A stretch of 64,000 nucleotides of DNA from Nocardioides dongkuii (GTDB lineage: Bacteria; Actinomycetota; Actinomycetes; Propionibacteriales; Nocardioidaceae): the NCBI RefSeq assembly GCF_014127485.1, contig NZ_CP059903.1, positions 2,232,001-2,296,000 on the forward strand, in the 5' to 3' direction. The notes under the pieces are model-generated. The model saw only the letters and a program-made list of their open reading frames with translations. It did not search any database and was not told the DNA's origin. Positions 62,367 to 64,000 of this stretch are shown here, in pieces (the first letter of the stretch is position 1; the number at the start of each line of letters is the position of its first letter). Both the position numbers and the translations under genes were made by a program.

Positions 62367-64000
62367 CTAGCGGGCCCCGACCTCGGCCGGCTCCGGCGGG
62401 GTGCCGTCGCCCTCGACGAACTGGGTGCGGTAGAGGTCGGCGTACAGGCCACCCCGGGCCAGCAGCTCGAGGTGGGTGCCGGACTGGACGATCCGCCCGT
62501 CCTCGAGGACCAGGATCAGGTCGGCGTTGCGGACCGTCGAGAGCCGGTGCGCGATCACCAGCGAGGTGCGGCCCTCGAGCGCCGCGTCGAGCGCGCGCTG
62601 GACGGCGGCCTCGGACTCGCTGTCCAGGTGGGCGGTGGCCTCGTCGAGGATCACGATGGCCGGCGACTTCAGCAGCAGCCGCGCGATCGCGAGCCGCTGG
62701 CGCTCGCCGCCGGAGAGGCGGTAGCCGCGGTCGCCGACGACGGTGTCGAGGCCGTCGGGCAGCGCCCGCACCAGCCCGGCGACCTGCGCGGCCTCGAGCG
62801 CGGCCCAGATCTGCTCGTCGGTGGCGCCGGGGCGGGCGTAGCGCAGGTTGGCCCGGACGGTGTCGTGGAACATGTGGGCGTCCTGGGTGACGTAGCCGAC
62901 CGCGTCCTCGAGGGACTGCAGGGTCACGTCGCGGACGTCGTGGCCGCCGATGCGGACCGCGCCCTCCTGGACGTCGTAGAGCCGGGCCACCAGGTGGGTG
63001 ACGGTGGTCTTGCCCGCCCCGGACGGCCCCACCAGGGCGACCATCTGGCCGGGCGCGGCGACGAACGAGACGTCGTGGAGCACCGGCGCGTGGTCGCGCG
63101 AGTCGACCCGCGAGATCCGCTCGAGGGAGGCCAGCGAGATGTCGTCGGCCCGGGGGTAGGTGAACCCCACGTGGTCGAACTCCAGGCGCGACGCGTCGGG
63201 ACGCAGCCGGACCGCCTGCGGCTTCTCCTGCACCAGCGAGGGCAGGTCCAGGACCTCGAAGACCCGCTCGAAGCTGACCAGCGCCGTCATCACGTCGATG
63301 CGCACGTTGGAGAGGCCCTGCAGCGGTCCGAGCAGGCGCAGCAGCAGGGTGGCGAGCGCAAGGAGCGTGCCGACCGTGAGCGTGTCGTCGATGACCAGGT
63401 GCCCGCCGACGCCGTACACGAGCGCGGCCGCGAGCGCCGGCACGGCCATCATGGTCGCGGCGAAGATGCGGGTGACCAGGGTGATCCGGATGCCGAGGTC
63501 GCGGACGCGCGCCGCCTTCTCGGCGAACAGCTCGTCCTCCTCCTCGCGGCGTCCGAAGAGCTTCAGCAGCATCGCGCCGCCGACGTTGAACCGCTCGGTC
63601 ATCACGTTGCCGAGGTCGGCGTTGCCGTCCATCTGCTGCCGGGTCAGGCCCGCCAGCCGGCCGCTGACGAAGCGGGAGACCAGCAGCAGCACGGGGAAGA
63701 GCGCGAGGCACAGCAGCGTCACCTGCCAGCTGAGCGCGAGCATGGTGATGCCGACCACTACCACCGCGATGCTGTTCGACACCGTGCTCGAGAGCGTGCT
63801 CGTGAAGGCGCGCTGGGCGCCGATCACGTCGTTGTTGAGCCGCGAGACCAGCGCGCCGGTCTGGGTGCGGGTGAAGAACGCGAGGGACTGGCGCTGGACG
63901 TGGGCGAAGACCTGGGTGCGGAGGTCGAAGATCAGCCCCTCCCCGATCCGGGAGGAGAACCAGCCGCTGAGCACCGCGAGGACGGCGCTGAAGATCGCGA
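62367..64000 (-). CDS. ABC exporter, fused membrane and ATPase domains (5' end outside window)
   Basis: The frame stays open to the window end, so the N-terminus is missing. About 544 residues are visible. Remaining membrane helices are followed by an ATPase domain with Walker A VGPSGAGKTTVTHL, signature LSGGERQRLAIARLL, Walker B VILDEATAHLD and switch His in IAHRL. It is a half-transporter of the MsbA/multidrug type; the substrate is unknown. The stop TAG lies in the GCTAGC copied by the IS insertion, facing the SURF1 stop. Confidence 0.92.
   Translation of the reverse strand, partial: AIFSAVLAVLSGWFSSRIGEGLIFDLRTQVFAHVQRQSLAFFTRTQTGALVSRLNNDVIGAQRAFTSTLSSTVSNSIAVVVVGITMLALSWQVTLLCLALFPVLLLVSRFVSGRLAGLTRQQMDGNADLGNVMTERFNVGGAMLLKLFGRREEEDELFAEKAARVRDLGIRITLVTRIFAATMMAVPALAAALVYGVGGHLVIDDTLTVGTLLALATLLLRLLGPLQGLSNVRIDVMTALVSFERVFEVLDLPSLVQEKPQAVRLRPDASRLEFDHVGFTYPRADDISLASLERISRVDSRDHAPVLHDVSFVAAPGQMVALVGPSGAGKTTVTHLVARLYDVQEGAVRIGGHDVRDVTLQSLEDAVGYVTQDAHMFHDTVRANLRYARPGATDEQIWAALEAAQVAGLVRALPDGLDTVVGDRGYRLSGGERQRLAIARLLLKSPAIVILDEATAHLDSESEAAVQRALDAALEGRTSLVIAHRLSTVRNADLILVLEDGRIVQSGTHLELLARGGLYADLYRTQFVEGDGTPPEPAEVGAR

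Overview
The window is high-GC actinobacterial DNA. Gene content points to Nocardioides or a close relative in the Nocardioidaceae, on inference only: GuaB1-type GMP reductase, a FadE23/FadE24-like acyl-CoA dehydrogenase pair, a FabG/InhA-like reductase pair, a FprB-type ferredoxin reductase, a DUF222-HNH (13E12-repeat-like) gene and cyanophycin genes. Coding density is very high, with many GTGA/ATGA/TGATG stop-start overlaps. No gene-free stretch exceeds about 300 bases, and I see no rRNA, tRNA or CRISPR array.

Layout. 1-2780: end of a PKD-domain secreted protein, then a DUF4956 membrane protein and a VTC-domain protein. 2913-5305: LuxR-type response regulator, a conserved hypothetical, a DJ-1/PfpI protein and a stand-alone LysR effector domain. 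5371-13080: BCCT transporter, GuaB1, galactokinase, DUF2252 protein with a membrane partner, YiaA/B protein and a histone-H1-like protein. 13165-19651: two acyl-CoA dehydrogenases, peptide deformylase, GNAT, a hypothetical, a TrmH-type RNA methyltransferase and siroheme synthase. 19746-24191: PEBP protein, FprB and an AurF-like diiron oxygenase divergent from a TetR regulator over two matching operators, then a VOC protein.

24192-26636 is a scar region: a PIN-toxin remnant, a doubly frameshifted DUF222-HNH gene with an SOS-box-like site on its start codon, and a lower-GC GNAT gene enclosed by inverted repeats. 26637-32847: questin-oxidase-like protein, ECF sigma factor with a membrane partner, ceramidase-like protein, an FMN reductase/luciferase pair and a SpoIIE-type phosphatase.

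32858-39566 looks like a complete ethanolamine catabolic island: ethanolamine permease, GntR repressor, GlnA4-like gamma-glutamylethanolamide synthetase, aldehyde dehydrogenase, short-chain alcohol dehydrogenase and gamma-glutamyl hydrolase. Each step of the gamma-glutamylated route to glutamate plus glycine has a candidate enzyme. A glycerophosphodiesterase and an alpha/beta hydrolase follow by translational coupling. 41353-49352: paired secreted proteins, a pterin dehydratase-VOC fusion, nitroreductase, a TauE/SPFH/NfeD/ABC-ATPase run, a hypothetical and a SnoaL-VOC fusion.

49411-57018 carries serB, a histidine phosphatase and a cyanophycin locus: cyanophycinase, cyanophycin synthetase, a small cupin and, convergent to them, a second CphA-like ligase that lacks the ATP-grasp domain. 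57046-61245: InhA-like FabI and FabG, dodecin, DUF3099, a mini zinc protein, MoaA and SURF1. An intact IS481-type element (61247-62365) sits exactly on the stop codons shared by SURF1 and the ABC exporter gene that runs off the window end.

Many starts here are preceded at 6-8 nt by a TANNNT box with no Shine-Dalgarno sequence, suggesting widespread leaderless mRNAs. Product names rest on motif recognition by eye; no database search was possible.
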